Assembly: GCA_030592605.1 (NCBI GenBank) | Contig: JAUVIT010000084.1 | Location: 1-7,060, forward strand | From: Bacteroidota bacterium | GTDB taxonomy: Bacteria; Bacteroidota; Bacteroidia; Bacteroidales; GCA-2748055 | Direction of reading: 5' to 3' | Length of the DNA stretch: 7,060 bases | In this document: positions 6,291 through 7,060 of the stretch, in pieces | Layout of the letters: each line of letters starts with the position of its first letter | Numbering within the stretch: position 1 is the stretch's first letter | Program-made: the position numbers and the translations under genes | The notes under the pieces: model-generated | What the model was told of the DNA's origin: nothing | Databases searched by the model: none | The model's input: the letters and a program-made list of their open reading frames with translations, nothing else

Positions 6291-7060
6291 ATGGCTGAAA
6301 GAAAGGCAACAAGACTTAGCAAGGCTGCCAGGGAGTTTAACGTGGGGATATCCACCATCGTTGAATTTCTTGGAAAAAAGGGACATGAGATCGATTCCAA
6401 TCCAAACAGTAAATTGGATCCGGATCTGTATGAGCTCCTGCAGGAAGAATATAGTACAGATCTGAATGTTAAGAAGGAATCGGAAAAGCTGACCCTCAAG
6501 AACCTTAGAGAGAGGCAGGAGTCGCTCTCTTTAGATGATGTCCCGGAAGCAGCCGAACAGGAGGAATCCGAAGAGTTAATTATTACCGATCATACCACTG
6601 GTTCTGCTGTATCAGCAGAACCGGCTGTTGAAAAAAAGGTCCCGGTATCCAAAGAGGAGCCAAAGACTGAAAAGGAGAAGCCAGTCGTAGAAGAGAAGGT
6701 TGAGACTCCAAAGGCGCCCAAAGAGAAGGTGCCCAAAGAGAAGGCGCCCAAAGAGAAGGTTGAGACTCCGAAGGCTGAAAAGAGCACGGAGCCCTCAGAA
6801 AAAGAGGTGGAACCTGAAGTAGTTGAAGGCGGACCAAGGGTCGTAGGGAAGATAGACCTGGATTCCATGAATCAGAAGACACGTCCCAGCAAGAAGTCGA
6901 AGGCCAAGAGTGAAGATACCAAAAACAAGGAAGCAGAAAAAGCAGAGAAAGCGGAGAAAGTAGAGACTGGAACCAAGGTAAAAACTGCAGCGAAAGAAAA
7001 GGCTGAAAAGGACATAGTTAAAAAAACTGAAAAGGTTGAGACCAAAGATACTTCCGAAGC
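6291..7060 (+). CDS. infB: Translation initiation factor IF-2, N-terminal part (3' end outside window)
   Basis: GTPase that brings initiator fMet-tRNA to the 30S subunit and promotes subunit joining. Only 256 codons plus two bases lie in the window. Residues about 6-55 (TRLSKAAREFNVGISTIVEF and LDPDLYELLQEEY) are the small IF2_N fold. From about 85 on the chain is a low-complexity, Lys/Glu/Pro/Ala-rich linker containing tandem repeats, interrupted by VVGKIDLDSMNQKTRP (184-199), a motif of Bacteroidetes IF-2 that I recognise. The GTPase and tRNA-binding domains must lie past the right edge. ATG at 6291 is 6 nt after the nusA stop and gives the expected N-terminus. The identity rests on the IF2_N domain, the motif and the rimP-nusA-infB order; the compositional bias of the linker is normal for this region of IF-2. 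Confidence 0.95.
   Translation, partial: MAERKATRLSKAAREFNVGISTIVEFLGKKGHEIDSNPNSKLDPDLYELLQEEYSTDLNVKKESEKLTLKNLRERQESLSLDDVPEAAEQEESEELIITDHTTGSAVSAEPAVEKKVPVSKEEPKTEKEKPVVEEKVETPKAPKEKVPKEKAPKEKVETPKAEKSTEPSEKEVEPEVVEGGPRVVGKIDLDSMNQKTRPSKKSKAKSEDTKNKEAEKAEKAEKVETGTKVKTAAKEKAEKDIVKKTEKVETKDTSE
6714..6758 (+). repeat. 15-bp tandem repeat inside infB, three copies
   Basis: Three units of GCGCCCAAAGAGAAG (6714-6728, 6729-6743, 6744-6758) differ at one base: the middle one begins GTG. They encode A/V-P-K-E-K three times (residues 142-156). A 25-bp segment beginning AAGAGAAGGTTGAGACTCC occurs on both sides (6691-6715 and 6751-6775, one mismatch), exactly 60 bp apart, or four repeat units. The near identity at DNA level points to recent in-frame expansion in the flexible linker of IF-2. 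Confidence 0.85.
6933..6959 (+). repeat. 9-bp tandem repeat inside infB, three copies
   Basis: Three units close to GCAGAGAAA at 6933-6941, 6942-6950 and 6951-6959, with one silent third-base change in each of the outer units, encode Ala-Glu-Lys three times (residues 215-223). It lies in the charged linker after the VVGKIDLDSMNQKTRP motif and keeps the reading frame. Confidence 0.7.

Noticed and set aside
6583..6882. Minus-strand open frames with a repeated Ser-Leu-Trp-Ala-Pro pattern
   Set aside because: They are the complement of the 15-bp repeats in infB; the repetition comes from the sense strand.
1..7060. Mobile elements, CRISPR arrays, defence systems or a new gene cluster
   Set aside because: All coding space is taken by recognised housekeeping families in conserved order. 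The direct repeats are within infB and in frame, and no transposase, integrase or spaced palindromic repeat is visible.

Overview
The window looks like ordinary, well-conserved chromosome from a member of the Bacteroidota (Bacteroidetes), probably Bacteroidales-like, though the order cannot be fixed from this piece. Four things point there. LpxC and FabZ are fused into one polypeptide. IF-2 carries the VVGKIDLDSMNQKTRP motif in its N-terminal extension. The rimP promoter has the Bacteroidetes form (TTG, 19 bp, TAnnTTTG). Start codons lack Shine-Dalgarno sequences and are preceded by A/T-rich leaders instead.

Layout. Positions 1-4438 hold four genes on the minus strand, read right to left: an HD-domain phosphohydrolase, lpxD, lpxC-fabZ and lpxA. 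lpxA runs off the left edge. Gaps are 20 and 45 nt, and lpxC-fabZ and lpxA overlap by 8 nt, so this is very likely one operon. Positions 4608-7060 hold rimP, nusA and infB on the plus strand, with gaps of 15 and 6 nt. infB runs off the right edge inside its low-complexity N-terminal extension. The only sizeable non-coding stretch is the divergent intergenic region 4439-4607. It holds a good rimP promoter, a weaker candidate promoter for the HD/lpx operon, a short A/T inverted repeat, and a G/C-rich hairpin followed by a T-rich run in the rimP leader.

How the genes work together. LpxA, LpxC and LpxD catalyse the first, second and third steps of lipid A synthesis (acylation, deacetylation and second acylation of UDP-GlcNAc). 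FabZ draws on the same 3-hydroxyacyl-ACP pool for phospholipid fatty acids, so the fusion joins the committed lipid A step to its main competitor. The HD protein is a SAMHD1-like metal-dependent phosphohydrolase whose role here is unknown. RimP (30S maturation), NusA (elongation, termination and antitermination) and IF-2 (translation initiation) form the widely conserved transcription/translation operon.

I found no mobile element, CRISPR array, tRNA, rRNA or frameshift, and no sign of a novel system. The observations most worth a second look are the rimP leader hairpin, the HD gene at the head of the lipid A operon, and the repeat expansions in infB.
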